From Flavobacteriales bacterium UBA720 (GTDB lineage Bacteria > Bacteroidota > Bacteroidia > Flavobacteriales > Weeksellaceae), in the NCBI GenBank assembly GCA_002297505.1, contig DBLQ01000081.1:46379-110378 (forward strand): 64,000 nucleotides of DNA. Reading direction: 5' to 3'. The notes below the pieces were generated by a model. It saw only the letters and a list, made by a program, of their open reading frames with translations. It was not told where the DNA came from and ran no database searches. Both the position numbers and the translations under genes were made by a program. Positions 9,072 to 19,436 of the stretch are shown here, one piece after another (position 1 is the first letter of the stretch; each line of letters starts with the position of its first letter).

Positions 9072-9467
9072 TTAATTTTTAGTACCTAAAATTAGTGTAA
9101 TGTGGTTTGATCTTTTTCTGATTCTGTACCCTCTACCTTGTGGCGCTGGTCTCAGTCTCTTCAATTGTCTTGCACTGTCTACAAAGATTTCTTTAACGAT
9201 AAGGTTAGCTTCCTCAATGTCAGCACCTTCGTTTTTAGCTTGCCAGTTTGCAATCGCAGAAAGCAATACTTTTTCTAACTTGTTAGAAGCATCTTTCTTA
9301 GAGTACTTAAGGATATATAAAGCTTTATCTACCTCTACTCCTCTGATGATATCAGCAACTAATCTCATCTTTCTAGGAGAAGACGGGCAATCGTTATGCA
9401 ACGCTTTTGCCACATCTTGGTTTGCTATTTTACGTGCTAATGCACTTTCTCTTTTTCTTGATCCCAT
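9072..9467 (-). CDS. rplV: 50S ribosomal protein L22
   Basis: The 131-residue protein contains [17 protein letters not shown], the helix-rich core and the C-terminal [27 protein letters not shown] hairpin that lines the exit tunnel. Macrolide-resistance deletions in other bacteria fall in this hairpin; here it appears intact. It lies 8 bp before rpsC. Confidence 0.97.
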   Translation of the reverse strand: MGSRKRESALARKIANQDVAKALHNDCPSSPRKMRLVADIIRGVEVDKALYILKYSKKDASNKLEKVLLSAIANWQAKNEGADIEEANLIVKEIFVDSARQLKRLRPAPQGRGYRIRKRSNHITLILGTKN

Positions 9468-9469
9468 GA

Positions 9470-9748
9470 TTATCTACCTCCTTTATTTTTGTTACCACCG
9501 TGACCTCTGAAAGATCTTGTTGGAGAAAATTCGCCTAACTTGTGACCTACCATATTTTCTGTTACATAAACAGGGATAAAAGATTTCCCGTTGTGCACAG
9601 CGATAGTCTGTCCTACGAAGTCCGGAGAAATCATTGATGCTCTAGACCAAGTTTTGATTACTGTCTTCTTACCAGACTCTACATTTGCCTGAACCTTCTT
9701 ATCTAAAGTATGATGAATGAATGGTCCTTTTTTAAGTGATCTTGCCAT
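9470..9748 (-). CDS. rpsS: 30S ribosomal protein S19
   Basis: The 92-residue protein starts [19 protein letters not shown] and contains [27 protein letters not shown] and [18 protein letters not shown], all S19 hallmarks. It forms the 30S head with S13 and S14. It is separated by 2 bp from both rplB and rplV. Confidence 0.98.
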   Translation of the reverse strand: MARSLKKGPFIHHTLDKKVQANVESGKKTVIKTWSRASMISPDFVGQTIAVHNGKSFIPVYVTENMVGHKLGEFSPTRSFRGHGGNKNKGGR

Positions 9749-9750
9749 AA

Positions 9751-10572
9751 TTATTTTCTTTTAGATACGATGTAACGGTTAGACACTTTATTTTTCTTTC
9801 TGGTTTTGTAACCTTTAGCCGGCATACCGTTTCTAGATCTTGGGTGACCTCCGGAAGAACGTCCTTCACCACCTCCCATTGGGTGATCTACAGGGTTCAT
9901 TACCACTGGTCTTGTTCTTGGTCTTCTTCCTAACCATCTGCTTCTACCAGCTTTACCGGAAACGGTCAACTGATGATCTCCGTTGGAAACAGATCCCACC
10001 ATCGCCATACATTCAGTAAGGATCATTCTGGATTCTCCGGAAGGCAATTTGATGATAGCATATTTTCCGTCTCTGGAAGTTAACTGAGCAGAAGAACCTG
10101 CGCTTCTTGCAAGGATCGCTCCCTGACCAGGACGCATCTCTACACAAGAGATCACTGTACCCAATGGAATATTTTTCAATTTCATTGCGTTACCGATGTT
10201 CGGTTCTACAGTTTCTCCAGAAACAATTTTCTGATCTACTTTGATCCCGTTTGGAGCGATGATGTATCTCTTCTCTCCGTCTGCATACTCTACAAGAGCG
10301 ATAAATGCAGTTCTGTTTGGATCATATTCTACAGTTTTTACCGTTGCTTCAACATCATGCTTGTTTCTTTTGAAGTCGATAATTCTGTATTTCTTTTTGT
10401 GTCCACCGCCGGTGTAACGCATGGTCATTTTACCAGTTTGGTTACGTCCACCTGACTTTTTAATACCAACGGTTAGAGATTTCTCTGGTTTGTTGGTAGT
10501 AATTTCCTCAAAGTTGTTTACAACTCTGAATCTCTGTCCCGGGGTGATAGGTTTTAATTTTCTAACAGACAT
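9751..10572 (-). CDS. rplB: 50S ribosomal protein L2
   Basis: The 273-residue protein shows N-terminal OB-fold and SH3-like domains and the conserved C-terminal [21 protein letters not shown] region. Its histidine (DHPMGGGEG) lies close to the peptidyl-transferase centre in family structures. Length is standard. It follows rplW by 19 bp. Confidence 0.98.
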   Translation of the reverse strand: MSVRKLKPITPGQRFRVVNNFEEITTNKPEKSLTVGIKKSGGRNQTGKMTMRYTGGGHKKKYRIIDFKRNKHDVEATVKTVEYDPNRTAFIALVEYADGEKRYIIAPNGIKVDQKIVSGETVEPNIGNAMKLKNIPLGTVISCVEMRPGQGAILARSAGSSAQLTSRDGKYAIIKLPSGESRMILTECMAMVGSVSNGDHQLTVSGKAGRSRWLGRRPRTRPVVMNPVDHPMGGGEGRSSGGHPRSRNGMPAKGYKTRKKNKVSNRYIVSKRK

Positions 10573-10591
10573 TACTATTATTTATAATTAA

Positions 10592-10882
10592 TTAATTAGT
10601 TGCGAAAATATCAATAACTTCTCCAGCAGCCAATGTAACAACTGCCTTCTTCAATTTGTTAGTTTTCCCAACTTGAAGTCCTTTTTTCGTGTACTTAGAA
10701 GAAACTTTAGGCGCATAAATCATGGTTCTAACGTTCGCTACTTTTACACCGTAAGCTGCCTCAATAGCACCTTTAATCTGGATCTTGTTAGCCTTTGGAG
10801 CTACCAAGAAAGAATAAGCACCTCTTAGATCTGTAAGATAGTTGGCTTTTTCTGAAATAATTGGTTTAATAATAAGTGACAT
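10592..10882 (-). CDS. rplW: 50S ribosomal protein L23
   Basis: The 96-residue protein has IIKPIISEKANYLTDLRGAYSFLVAPKANKIQIKGAIEAAYGVKV, the L23 core. L23 is the docking site for trigger factor and SRP at the tunnel exit. It lies 3 bp after rplD. Confidence 0.97.
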   Translation of the reverse strand: MSLIIKPIISEKANYLTDLRGAYSFLVAPKANKIQIKGAIEAAYGVKVANVRTMIYAPKVSSKYTKKGLQVGKTNKLKKAVVTLAAGEVIDIFATN

Positions 10883-10885
10883 GAT

Positions 10886-11515
10886 TTATTTCTTTAAGTT
10901 GTCCTGAAATTTTTCTACTGCACCTTCTAAGAAAATGATCTCACCTGCATGCATCAAATCATAAGAAGAAATTTCGTTATAATTCAACACTCTGGTTTTA
11001 GGCAAGTTTCTTGAAGACAAATACACATTTTTATTAGCTTCAGGAAGTACGAATAATGATTTTTTACCTGTAAGTGTCAAAGCATCCAACAATGTGATGA
11101 AGTCTTTGGTCTTAGGCGCATCAAAACTCAAGTTTTCCAAAACTTTGATACTGTTATCTCTCATTTTCTGAGAAAGAACAGATTTCTTAGCCAATCTCTT
11201 AAGCGCTTTGTTCAATTTGAATCTGTAGTCTCTTGGTTTTGGACCAAAAACTCTACCTCCACCTTTGAAAGTTGGCGACTTGATATCACCATATCTCGCA
11301 GATCCTGAACCTTTTTGCTTCTTAAGCTTTCTGGTAGAAGCTGTAATCTCGCTTCTTTCTTTTGATTTATGAGTACCTTGTCTCTGAGCGGCAAGATATT
11401 GCTTAACCTCTAAGTAAACCGCGTGCTGATTTGGCTCAATTCCGAATACTGATTCGTCTAGAGTTACTTTTCTTCCGGTCTCTTTTCCTGATGTATTTAA
11501 TACTACTAGTTCCAT
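10886..11515 (-). CDS. rplD: 50S ribosomal protein L4
   Basis: The 209-residue protein contains the long tunnel loop [35 protein letters not shown] and the globular domain with [31 protein letters not shown]. In enterobacteria L4 represses the S10 operon. The gene overlaps the end of rplC by 10 bp, so translation is likely coupled. Confidence 0.98.
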   Translation of the reverse strand: MELVVLNTSGKETGRKVTLDESVFGIEPNQHAVYLEVKQYLAAQRQGTHKSKERSEITASTRKLKKQKGSGSARYGDIKSPTFKGGGRVFGPKPRDYRFKLNKALKRLAKKSVLSQKMRDNSIKVLENLSFDAPKTKDFITLLDALTLTGKKSLFVLPEANKNVYLSSRNLPKTRVLNYNEISSYDLMHAGEIIFLEGAVEKFQDNLKK

Positions 11516-12132
11516 TTTCTGATAATTACATAAGAATTTTTAGCCCCCGGAACAGCACCTTTTACTACTAAAAGATTTTGTTCTTGATCCACTTTTAACA
11601 CCTGAAGGTTCTGAACAGTTACCTGCTTACCTCCCATTCTTCCAGCCATTCTCATCCCTTTGAATACTCTTGAAGGGTCTGATCCAGCACCGATAGAACC
11701 TGGAGCTCTAAGTCTGTTGTGCTGACCATGAGTTGCCTGCATTACACCTCCAAAGCCGTGTCTTTTAACAACACCCTGGAAGCCTTTACCTTTTGAAGTA
11801 CCTGTTACGTCAACGAATTCACCTTCTGCGAATAGATCAACCTTTACTTCATCTCCTACTTTTACTTCGTCTACGAATTCTCTGTAGAATTCTACCAACT
11901 TAGCTTTAGGAGCAGAACCAGCCTTTTTGAAATGGCCAGCTAACGCTTTACCAACGTTCTTCTCACTCTTGTCATCGAAACCTAACTGAACGGATTTATA
12001 ACCGTCGTTCTCAATGGTTCTGACCTGTAAAACCGAGCATGGACCAGCTTGAATAACTGTACAAGGAATGTTTTTCCCAGCTTCGTCAAACAAAGATGTC
12101 ATACCGATTTTTTTACCAATAATACCTGACAT
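11506..12132 (-). CDS. rplC: 50S ribosomal protein L3
   Basis: The 208-residue protein begins [20 protein letters not shown] and contains the central extension [19 protein letters not shown] and [24 protein letters not shown]3 is one of two 23S assembly initiators. In most relatives rpsJ directly precedes rplC. Here rplC is the first gene of its transcript, with a consensus promoter 105 bp upstream, and rpsJ lies 3.2 kb away behind two unrelated genes. Confidence 0.98.
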   Translation of the reverse strand: MSGIIGKKIGMTSLFDEAGKNIPCTVIQAGPCSVLQVRTIENDGYKSVQLGFDDKSEKNVGKALAGHFKKAGSAPKAKLVEFYREFVDEVKVGDEVKVDLFAEGEFVDVTGTSKGKGFQGVVKRHGFGGVMQATHGQHNRLRAPGSIGAGSDPSRVFKGMRMAGRMGGKQVTVQNLQVLKVDQEQNLLVVKGAVPGAKNSYVIIRKWN

Positions 12133-12236
12133 TATTTATATATATATATATCTATTATATTTTGTTTCAGCATTTTAGCGGTTTTCGTCATATTCTATGT
12201 CTGAAATAGGCATACTCCTTCCCTAAAATGAGTGTG

Positions 12237-12267
12237 CAAATGTAAGGATATTTTTTAATTTGACAAA
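12237..12267 (-). promoter_or_regulatory. Promoter of the S10 operon (before rplC)
   Basis: The minus strand shows TTTG (12264-12267), exactly 19 bp, then TACATTTG (12237-12244), a perfect Bacteroidetes sigma-ABfr promoter. The start should be near 12230, giving a ~100-nt leader before rplC that contains a (TA)n run just before the start codon. Confidence 0.85.
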
Positions 12268-12329
12268 TATTAATTTAGAAATTATTTGATTTTTTGTGAG
12301 TTACGCTCGCAAGAGTAATTTTTAAATTT

Positions 12330-12776
12330 TTATTCATCATCATTATGATATTTCCTCGCATGATCTTTTTCAGCTTCGTCAATAGAGTAACATTTATGAA
12401 TATTTTCCGTCTTTTTAGCCAGATCTGCAATCTTTACAAAATATTGATGAAGCCGATCCAGTTCTTTTTCTGTTAAGTCTTCTATGTCTACCATTCTATT
12501 GCTGGCCTTTTTATTGGCTGCCAGCAATTCATTCAGTTTGAGCTGTATCGCTTTTCCATCCTTGTTCTGGGCTTTCTGGATCAGGAACACCATGAGAAAA
12601 GTAATGATCGTAGTTCCTGTATTGATCACCAGTTGCCAAGTTTCGGAATATTTGAAGACCGGACCTGTAATCGCCCAAATCACCACGATGGCGGTCGCAC
12701 CGATGAATGCCCAGGAACTGCCGGTGAATGCCGTGGCCCAGTTGGCAAAGCGCTCGAAGAGATTTTTGTTTTTCAT
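12330..12776 (-). CDS. Low-affinity iron permease family membrane protein
   Basis: The 148-residue protein begins MKNKNLFERFANWATAFTGS and has two hydrophobic helices (residues ~20-40 and ~48-68), followed by a soluble charged helix ending near a DHARKYHNDDE tail. The FERFANW...TGSSWAF pattern and WQLVINTGTTIITFLMVFLIQ match the Fet4/low-affinity iron permease family (PF04120) in small bacterial form. Its bacterial function is not established; iron transport is by family name only. It lies between rplC and the metalloprotease and shares no clear operon with either. Confidence 0.8.
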   Translation of the reverse strand: MKNKNLFERFANWATAFTGSSWAFIGATAIVVIWAITGPVFKYSETWQLVINTGTTIITFLMVFLIQKAQNKDGKAIQLKLNELLAANKKASNRMVDIEDLTEKELDRLHQYFVKIADLAKKTENIHKCYSIDEAEKDHARKYHNDDE

Positions 12777-12806
12777 TTTTTTCTTTAAAATTAACTAAAT
12801 AAAAAA

Positions 12807-12828
12807 GACCTCTTTAAAAAAAGAGGCC
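12807..12828 (-). terminator. Terminator of the metalloprotease gene
   Basis: On the minus strand a 9-bp stem (GGCCTCTTT with AAAGAGGTC, one G-U) is followed by TTTTTTATTT. It lies just after the metalloprotease stop and so fits an intrinsic terminator of that transcript. Confidence 0.8.
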
Positions 12829-12849
12829 TTACAAGCATTCAGTCAGAAA

Positions 12850-15099
12850 TTAATCCTTGACAAATTTTGTTTTGATTTGAGTTCCGTTATCATCAACATT
12901 AATAAAGTAAACACCTTTCGGTAATTTATTAACGCTTACTTTGCCTGAGCCTAGGCCGCCTTTGGAAACCAACTGTCCGGCTGCGTTGTAGATCTCGTAC
13001 TTAGCATTCACCATTACATTGGTTACGTTAAGAACGTCTTTCACCGGATTTGGATAAACCTGAACGGAGTTTGTTTTCAGATCACCTACAGCTAATGTCT
13101 CTACCGTAGCCGCTTTCACCGCGTAGAAAATATTACCGATAGCTGAAACCCGCACATGACCAGCTTTTCCGGATAAGGATTCCGGCACTGTAACGGTAGC
13201 GTTCCCTGAATTAGGAACAGACGCTGCCAACGTGGTCCAGGTAGCACCTGCATCCGATGTGAAATCGATCTTCACATTTTCTACACTGTAAGGAGCCGCC
13301 GTAGTTCCGGAAGGTACCCATGTAACAGTAGCGCTAGAGCCTACTGCCAGGGAAGCACCACTTACTGTAAATGCCGCTGCAGGACCCACATTGATACTCT
13401 GAGTGGTGTAGGCTGTTTGCGTATTAGCACCTTTGTTGTCCCTCACAGTTACACGGAACTTGGTTCTTGTAGTTGCGGTGTTTCGGGTTACAGAAGAAAC
13501 CGCTTCAAAATCATCCACATTTTTTACTGCGCCACCAAGAACGGTAGACAACTTAGGGAAATATCTGGTCGGCGTACTTACCGGAGAATAAGAGCGGAAA
13601 GAGGCGCCTCTGGTGGTAGTGCCAATTGCAGCTGCACCGTCGCCAGTTCCGGCTGCCTTACCAATTCCGTCAGCTAGATTACTTGTGTCTACCTGCTCCC
13701 AGCAATATGTTAAAGCATCACCATCAGGATCTGTCGCAGATGCAGTCAATACAAATGGTGTGTTAAGCGGGATGGTGTAGGTAGTTGCCGTCATTGGCAC
13801 CACTACCGGAGGATTATTGGTAATATCCGTTTCTACATCCACTGTTTTGGATGCAAGGTTAGTCTGAACCTGATCGATACTTACTGAGTGAAAATAAGGA
13901 TCGGAATTGGCCTGAACATCGGTATTAGGACCGGTGATCCCGGCATAGCCCATGATGGTGGATCCTGAACCCGGCTCTACGTTTACACCAGTTCCTTCAT
14001 TGAAACTGAAAGTATGGTTGTCACCCAGCTGGTGACCCATTTCGTGCGCCACGTAATCGATATCAAAGGTGTCGCCCTGTGGTGCTCCAATTCCAGGTGA
14101 CGTGATACCGCTCCCTTTGTAGTTATTAGGAGAGATGTACGCATAGCCACACCCGCCATTAGCTGCGCTGTACGATGTCGTACTCACATCATTACTACCG
14201 ATACAGCCGATACAGCCTGCATTACCGCCGCCACCGGTTCTTCCGAAAAGGTGACCGATATCAAAATCTGCATCCGTAACGCCGTAGTTTCCGCCGTGTA
14301 GCACATTCATTAGTTCATAATTCCACTTACACATCTGGCTGGCGCTGCTGTATGGATCTGTAGACGCTGTTGTGAAAATCAAATTGGGTGCATCAATCAC
14401 ATTAAGATGCAGGTTAAATTCTTGCTCGAAAACGCCGTTGACACGGGTCATTGTCGCATTAATCTGCGTCAGTGCTCCGGCCGCGCCGCCGAAATAGGCA
14501 CCGTATTCTCCTGTCACGGAAACTGCTAAACGCAAAGTATGGAATTTCTTATTTCCGGCGCGCTCTGCTTCTCCATTTTTCAACAAGGCATTCATTTGCG
14601 CAATAGATTCTGCAGACTCGGTGGTACTGCAAAGGAATGCACCATCTTTGCTGGTTTTTCCGTGCACGGAATAAAAAGCTTTGTTTTCCGTAGCAGGTTC
14701 AATGAATTCGTATTTTCCATTGCTGATGATCATGGATTGGAAATCATTCGGTGCCACACTGAATCGGACGTACTTGGTAGGATCATCAATACCGACACCT
14801 ACATACGAGCCCAGCTGATAACGATTGGCCAGGGCTTCATCCATCACCGGAAAACTATTGACGGCAAAACGCTCTATTTTTCCTTCCGCCGTTGGCAGAT
14901 TGATGGTGACCCCGCCAGCTCCACTCGTAGATTTGTCGGCAGACAGCAACTTTCCGCGGATGGCGTCAATGTCTAATTTGTAATACACAGCGTTATCGCT
15001 GGTTCTGGTAATTGTAGCATTAGGCGTAGCCTTGCTCCATTGGGCGTATACCAACGGCAAGCTTCCTAATAATAGCAAACTAGTTAATGTTTTCTTCAT
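12850..15099 (-). CDS. Reprolysin-like zinc metalloprotease with T9SS sorting domain
   Basis: The 749-residue exported protein starts with a signal peptide (MKKTLTSLLLLGSLPLVYAQ). A metzincin catalytic domain follows, with the zinc motif HEMGHQLGDNH at about residues 350-360 and a downstream Met-turn-like IMGYAGI. A cadherin/Ig-like region follows (TASATDPDGDALTYCW), then a C-terminal type-A T9SS domain (YPNPVKDVLNV ... KFVKD). It is likely secreted or surface-attached through type IX secretion to degrade extracellular protein. It sits between rpsJ and rplC, an unusual place inside the ribosomal cluster. Confidence 0.93.
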   Translation of the reverse strand: MKKTLTSLLLLGSLPLVYAQWSKATPNATITRTSDNAVYYKLDIDAIRGKLLSADKSTSGAGGVTINLPTAEGKIERFAVNSFPVMDEALANRYQLGSYVGVGIDDPTKYVRFSVAPNDFQSMIISNGKYEFIEPATENKAFYSVHGKTSKDGAFLCSTTESAESIAQMNALLKNGEAERAGNKKFHTLRLAVSVTGEYGAYFGGAAGALTQINATMTRVNGVFEQEFNLHLNVIDAPNLIFTTASTDPYSSASQMCKWNYELMNVLHGGNYGVTDADFDIGHLFGRTGGGGNAGCIGCIGSNDVSTTSYSAANGGCGYAYISPNNYKGSGITSPGIGAPQGDTFDIDYVAHEMGHQLGDNHTFSFNEGTGVNVEPGSGSTIMGYAGITGPNTDVQANSDPYFHSVSIDQVQTNLASKTVDVETDITNNPPVVVPMTATTYTIPLNTPFVLTASATDPDGDALTYCWEQVDTSNLADGIGKAAGTGDGAAAIGTTTRGASFRSYSPVSTPTRYFPKLSTVLGGAVKNVDDFEAVSSVTRNTATTRTKFRVTVRDNKGANTQTAYTTQSINVGPAAAFTVSGASLAVGSSATVTWVPSGTTAAPYSVENVKIDFTSDAGATWTTLAASVPNSGNATVTVPESLSGKAGHVRVSAIGNIFYAVKAATVETLAVGDLKTNSVQVYPNPVKDVLNVTNVMVNAKYEIYNAAGQLVSKGGLGSGKVSVNKLPKGVYFINVDDNGTQIKTKFVKD

Positions 15100-15118
15100 T
15101 TTCTTAAATTAAGGGCGA

Positions 15119-15126
15119 CAAATGTA
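15119..15126 (-). promoter_or_regulatory. Promoter -7 box of the metalloprotease gene
   Basis: The minus strand reads TACATTTG, followed by a start codon about 20 bp on. A -33 TTTG at the ideal spacing is not evident. The 5' leader would be short (about 13 nt). Confidence 0.6.
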
Positions 15127-15250
15127 ATATTTTATTGTGATATTTACGATCATTCAAAAAAAATATTCGAACTTTAACAATTACATTTAACTTATCTATA
15201 AGAAATCCCATATTCGATTAATAAAGAAAATATTATGTTAACTCGAACAC

Positions 15251-15281
15251 AAAAAAAACCACCCTCAAAATGAGGATGGTT
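15251..15281 (-). terminator. Terminator after rpsJ
   Basis: On the minus strand AACCATCCTC and GAGGGTGGTT form a 10-bp stem (one G-U) with loop ATTTT, followed by eight T. This is a strong intrinsic terminator 26 bp after the rpsJ stop. It closes the str operon before the metalloprotease. Confidence 0.9.
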
Positions 15282-15306
15282 CTTTATCATAGCAAAGTGC
15301 TAATTA

Positions 15307-15612
15307 TCACACTTTAATTTCTACGTCAACTCCTGAAGGAAGTTCTAATTTCATTAGAGCATCTACAGTTTTGGAAGAAGAAGAGTAGATATCCATCAAT
15401 CTCTTGTGAGCAGATAGTTGGAACTGTTCTCTGGCCTTCTTGTTTACGTGCGGAGATCTCAACACCGTGAAGATTCTCTTGTTCGTTGGCAATGGAATTG
15501 GTCCGTTTACAACAGCACCAGTCGCCTTTACCGTTTTTACGATCTTCTCTGCAGATTTATCTACCAAGTTGTAATCGTAAGATTTAAGTTTTATTCTGAT
15601 TCTTTGTGACAT
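15307..15612 (-). CDS. rpsJ: 30S ribosomal protein S10
   Basis: The 101-residue protein has the S10 sequence [22 protein letters not shown] and [30 protein letters not shown]10 also acts as NusE in antitermination complexes. It follows fusA by 17 bp and ends in a strong terminator, so it belongs to the str transcript and not to the S10 operon that normally bears its name. Confidence 0.98.
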   Translation of the reverse strand: MSQRIRIKLKSYDYNLVDKSAEKIVKTVKATGAVVNGPIPLPTNKRIFTVLRSPHVNKKAREQFQLSAHKRLMDIYSSSSKTVDALMKLELPSGVDVEIKV

Positions 15613-15629
15613 TTTAATCTAATTTAATA

Positions 15630-17747
15630 TTAACCTTTAGCCTTAGCGATTACATCTTCAGCAACGTTGTTCGGAGCAGCTTCGTATTTCTCGAATTCCA
15701 TAGAAGATGTTGCTCTACCTGAAGATAAAGTTCTAAGAGAAGTTACATAACCAAACATTTCAGATAGTGGAACGAAAGCTTTGATCACTTTTGCGTTGTT
15801 TCTATCGTCCATACCGTTTACAGTACCTCTTCTTCTGTTAAGGTCACCTACGATATCACCCATATATTCTTCCGGAGTTACAACTTCCAGTTTCATAATT
15901 GGTTCCATGATCACCGCTTTAGCAGCTCTTCCGGATTCTTTGAAACCCATTTTAGCAGCCAATTCGAAAGATAACTGATCCGAGTCTACCGCGTGGAAAG
16001 ATCCATCTTTCAATGTAACTTTCATCGCTTCAACTTCAAATCCGGCCAATGGACCATTTTTCATTGCCTCTTTGAATCCTTTTTCTACTGAAGGGATAAA
16101 TTCTTTTGGAATGTTACCACCTTTAATTTCGTTGATGAATTCCAGACCAGTTTTACCTTCGTCAGCAGGACCAATGGTGAATACGATATCAGCGAACTTA
16201 CCTCTACCACCGGATTGCTTTTTGTAAACTTCTCTGTGGTTAGCAGTTTGTGTAAGCGCTTCTTTGTATTCTACCTGAGGCTGACCTTGGTTAACTTCTA
16301 CTTTGAACTCTCTTCTCATACGGTCTACGATGATATCCAAGTGAAGCTCACCCATACCGGAGATAATAGTTTGACCAGAAGCCTCGTCAGTCTTAACCTG
16401 GAAAGTAGGATCTTCTTCAGCTAATTTAGCTAGAGCGTTACCCATTTTATCCTGGTCAGCTTTCGTTTTAGGCTCAACAGCGATACCGATTACCGGATCT
16501 GGGAAGATCATTGATTCAAGAACGATTGGGTTCTTTTCATCAGATAATGTATCTCCTGTTTTGATATCTTTAAATCCTACAGCAGCACCAATATCTCCAG
16601 CTTCGATAAACTCAACCGGGTTTTGCTTGTTAGCGTGCATCTGATAGATTCTTGAGATTCTTTCTTTGTTACCAGATCTTGTGTTCAAAACATAAGAACC
16701 AGCATCCAGTCTACCTGAATAAGCTCTGAAGAATGCCAATCTACCTACGAAAGGGTCAGTAGCAATTTTGAAAGCTAACGCAGAAAAAGGTTCCTGAACA
16801 GATGGTTTTCTTTCGATTTCAGCGTCAGTTCTTGGGTCTGTACCTGTAATGTTATCCTTATCCAGTGGAGAAGGAAGATATTTACAAACAGCATCCAGCA
16901 TAAACTGTACTCCTTTGTTTTTGAAAGAAGATCCACAAGTCATTGGGATGATAGAAAGATCGATAGTCGCTTTTCTAAGTGCTTCATTGATTTCCTCTTC
17001 AGAAATTGAATCCGGATCTTCGAAGAATTTCTCCATCAAAGTCTCATCATAATCGGCAACCGCTTCTACTAATTTCTCTCTATATTCAAGAACTTCATCC
17101 TTCATATCTTCCGGAATTGGAACTACTTCATAAGTAGCACCTTGTCCAGCCTCGTCCCAGATGATTGCTCTGTTTTTAATTAAGTCTACAACTCCTTTGA
17201 AATCCTCTTCAGCACCGATTGGCAAAACGATTGGAACGGCATTAGATCCTAACATTTCTTTTACTTGTTTTACAACGTTCAAGAAGTCAGCACCTTGACG
17301 GTCCATTTTGTTTACGAATCCCATTCTCGCCACTTTGTAGTTGTCAGCCAGTCTCCAGTTGGTTTCAGACTGAGGCTCTACTCCGTCTACGGCAGAGAAA
17401 AGGAATACCAATCCGTCCAATACTCTCAAAGATCTGTTTACTTCTACCGTGAAGTCAACGTGTCCCGGTGTATCGATAATGTTGAAGTGGTAAGGTTTTG
17501 TTTCAGGTAATTTTTTACCTTGATCTGTTGGGAAATTCCAGTTACAAGTTGTTGCAGCAGAAGTAATGGTAATACCTCTTTCTGCTTCCTGCTCCATCCA
17601 GTCCATTGTAGAAGCACCATCGTGAACCTCTCCAATTTTGTGGTTTACACCTGTATAGAATAAAATCCTTTCAGTCGTCGTAGTTTTACCGGCATCAATG
17701 TGCGCAGCAATACCAATATTTCTTGTAAATTTAAGATCTCTACTCAT
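15630..17747 (-). CDS. fusA: Elongation factor G
   Basis: The 705-residue GTPase has the P-loop [15 protein letters not shown] near residues 13-27, DTPGHVDF (G3), NKMD (G4), a complete domain II and the C-terminal domains IV-V ([39 protein letters not shown]). It drives translocation on the ribosome. It lies between rpsG (6 bp) and rpsJ (17 bp) in the str operon. Length is normal. Confidence 0.98.
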   Translation of the reverse strand: MSRDLKFTRNIGIAAHIDAGKTTTTERILFYTGVNHKIGEVHDGASTMDWMEQEAERGITITSAATTCNWNFPTDQGKKLPETKPYHFNIIDTPGHVDFTVEVNRSLRVLDGLVFLFSAVDGVEPQSETNWRLADNYKVARMGFVNKMDRQGADFLNVVKQVKEMLGSNAVPIVLPIGAEEDFKGVVDLIKNRAIIWDEAGQGATYEVVPIPEDMKDEVLEYREKLVEAVADYDETLMEKFFEDPDSISEEEINEALRKATIDLSIIPMTCGSSFKNKGVQFMLDAVCKYLPSPLDKDNITGTDPRTDAEIERKPSVQEPFSALAFKIATDPFVGRLAFFRAYSGRLDAGSYVLNTRSGNKERISRIYQMHANKQNPVEFIEAGDIGAAVGFKDIKTGDTLSDEKNPIVLESMIFPDPVIGIAVEPKTKADQDKMGNALAKLAEEDPTFQVKTDEASGQTIISGMGELHLDIIVDRMRREFKVEVNQGQPQVEYKEALTQTANHREVYKKQSGGRGKFADIVFTIGPADEGKTGLEFINEIKGGNIPKEFIPSVEKGFKEAMKNGPLAGFEVEAMKVTLKDGSFHAVDSDQLSFELAAKMGFKESGRAAKAVIMEPIMKLEVVTPEEYMGDIVGDLNRRRGTVNGMDDRNNAKVIKAFVPLSEMFGYVTSLRTLSSGRATSSMEFEKYEAAPNNVAEDVIAKAKG

Positions 17748-17753
17748 TTCTAA

Positions 17754-18230
17754 TTAGAATTTAAAGTGTGAGAAAGCCTTGTTAGCTTCCGCCATTTTGT
17801 GAGTATCAGATTTCTTTTTGAAAGCAGCACCTTCTTCTCTGGAAGCAGCTACTACTTCGTTAGCTAATTTCAAAGCCATAGACTTATCATTTCTAGCTTT
17901 AGAATATTTGATTAACCATTTCATTGCCATAGAAATTTTTCTATCCGCTCTGATTGGCATTGGAATCTGGAAGTTAGCACCACCTACTCTTCTGGAACGT
18001 ACTTCTACGTGTGGCATAACGTTAGTTAATGCGTCTTTCCAGATTTCAAGGGCAGTTTTCTCAGTTTCTCCTTTTTTAGTTTCTACGATATCCAATGCAT
18101 CATAGAAAATTTTGAATGCGATTGACTTCTTACCGTCAAGCATTAAGTTGTTTACGAATCTCGTTACCAATTGATCATTAAACTTTGGATCTGGTAACAA
18201 CGGTCTTTTTTTCGCTTTCGTCTTTCTCAT
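17754..18230 (-). CDS. rpsG: 30S ribosomal protein S7
   Basis: The 158-residue protein starts [17 protein letters not shown] and contains [19 protein letters not shown] and [21 protein letters not shown], standard for S7, the primary organiser of the 30S head. It lies 23 bp after rpsL. Confidence 0.98.
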   Translation of the reverse strand: MRKTKAKKRPLLPDPKFNDQLVTRFVNNLMLDGKKSIAFKIFYDALDIVETKKGETEKTALEIWKDALTNVMPHVEVRSRRVGGANFQIPMPIRADRKISMAMKWLIKYSKARNDKSMALKLANEVVAASREEGAAFKKKSDTHKMAEANKAFSHFKF

Positions 18231-18253
18231 TGTTTCTGTACCTTATTTAATGA

Positions 18254-18667
18254 TTATTTTTTCTTACCTTTTGCAGGCGCTGCAGCAGCTTGTCCTGGTT
18301 TAGGTCTCTTAGCACCGTACTTAGATCTTCTCTGAGTTCTTCCATTGACACCAGCTGTGTCCAATGCACCTCTTACGATGTGGTAACGTACTCCCGGTAG
18401 GTCTTTCACCCTTCCGCCTCTTACCAATACTATCGAGTGCTCTTGAAGATTATGTCCTTCGCCCGGGATATAAGCGTTGACTTCTTTACCGTTAGAAAGT
18501 CTTACCCTTGCTACTTTTCTAAGTGCAGAGTTAGGTTTCTTAGGAGTGGTAGTATATACTCTCGTACATACACCTCGTCTTTGTGGACAAGAATCAAGGG
18601 CAGCCGATTTGCTCTTCTTGGCAAGCGTGGCTCTTCCTTTTCTTACTAATTGTTGAATAGTAGGCAT
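18254..18667 (-). CDS. rpsL: 30S ribosomal protein S12
   Basis: The 137-residue protein carries [25 protein letters not shown] and [16 protein letters not shown]. The lysines in TPKKPNS and GRVKDLPG, where streptomycin-resistance changes usually fall, are unchanged. A Lys/Ala-rich tail ends the protein. It is the first gene of the str operon and has its own consensus promoter. Confidence 0.98.
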   Translation of the reverse strand: MPTIQQLVRKGRATLAKKSKSAALDSCPQRRGVCTRVYTTTPKKPNSALRKVARVRLSNGKEVNAYIPGEGHNLQEHSIVLVRGGRVKDLPGVRYHIVRGALDTAGVNGRTQRRSKYGAKRPKPGQAAAAPAKGKKK

Positions 18668-18691
18668 TTAATTGCTTTTTATTTTAGGGTG

Positions 18692-18722
18692 CAAAAATAT
18701 AAATAATTTTTTAATCCACAAG
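18692..18722 (-). promoter_or_regulatory. Promoter of the str operon (before rpsL)
   Basis: The minus strand has CTTG (18719-18722), 19 bp, then TATTTTTG (18692-18699), followed by CACCC where transcription should begin. The leader to the rpsL ATG would be about 18-20 nt. Confidence 0.8.
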
Positions 18723-18862
18723 CAGTTATGAAAAATTAATTAGGAATAGAATTTTTCGATAGCCATCTTCTCCAATTCCCATCAGGGAACTAAAAGCTTC
18801 CTGATCTTTGGAAGGATTCTTGATATTGCAAAAAATAAATAATCATTAAACGATACTTCACA

Positions 18863-19339
18863 ATGAAAAATGCAGCCTTAATCGGACTACAGGAAGCCGA
18901 TTGCAAAAAAATCGCCGACAAACTCAATGTTTTACTTGCCAATTATTCCGTGTTCTACCAAAACACGAGAGGTTCTCACTGGAACATCAAAGGTGAACAA
19001 TTCTTTACCTTGCACCCGAAGTTTGAGGAGCTCTATAACAATCTTGTTCTTAAAATTGATGAGATCGCCGAAAGAATCCTGACACTGGGCGCCACGCCGG
19101 CTCATAACTATTCCGATTATCTCGCCGTCTCTACAATCAAGGAAAGCAAGGAGGTAACCGATGGCAATAAGAGCGTGGAAATTATCCTTAATTCTTTCAA
19201 AGTTGTTATCGATTTACAGAGAGAACTTCTGGACATGACCGACAAAGCCGGCGACGAAGGAACCAACTCCCAGATGAGCGACTACATCACGGAACAGGAA
19301 AAAGAAGTATGGATGTACAATTCGTTTCTTGGAAAATAA
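18863..19339 (+). CDS. dps: Dps-family ferritin-like DNA-protection protein
   Basis: The 158-residue four-helix protein matches Dps. The inter-subunit ferroxidase ligands are present at the family spacing: H39 (RGSHWNIKG), H51, D66 and E70 (KIDEIAERI). Dps dodecamers oxidise Fe(II) with peroxide and store iron, protecting DNA. No basic DNA-binding tail is obvious at the N terminus. It is monocistronic, with a terminator 20 bp downstream. Upstream, an 8-bp hairpin at 18782-18805 may be regulatory; no clear TAnnTTTG box was found. Confidence 0.93.
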   Translation: MKNAALIGLQEADCKKIADKLNVLLANYSVFYQNTRGSHWNIKGEQFFTLHPKFEELYNNLVLKIDEIAERILTLGATPAHNYSDYLAVSTIKESKEVTDGNKSVEIILNSFKVVIDLQRELLDMTDKAGDEGTNSQMSDYITEQEKEVWMYNSFLGK

Positions 19340-19358
19340 TTCAATTCTGTATTGATAG

Positions 19359-19386
19359 AGTCAGGTCTTAGGCCTGACTTTTTTAT
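19359..19386 (+). terminator. Terminator after dps
   Basis: AGTCAGG and CCTGACTT form a stem around TCTTAGG, followed by TTTTTTATTT. It lies 20 bp after the dps stop. Confidence 0.88.
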
Positions 19387-19413
19387 TTAAGGCTGACGAA
19401 TGGGAAAATCCCT

Positions 19414-19421
19414 TAATTTTG
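19414..19421 (+). promoter_or_regulatory. Promoter -7 box with near-leaderless start
   Basis: TAATTTTG is a perfect TAnnTTTG box. The predicted start falls about 9 nt before ATG 19437, so the mRNA leader is very short. No convincing -33 TTTG was seen at 19 bp. Confidence 0.65.
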
Positions 19422-19436
19422 CATCCAAATCCGCCC

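Noticed and set aside
9100..9510. Open frame of 136 aa opposite rplV and rpsS
   Set aside because: Antisense shadow of two ribosomal genes; no independent support.
18782..18805. Hairpin ATCAGGGA/TTCCTGAT before dps as an intrinsic terminator
   Set aside because: It has no U tract and no upstream gene on that strand to terminate. It may be regulatory, but I could not support it beyond its shape.
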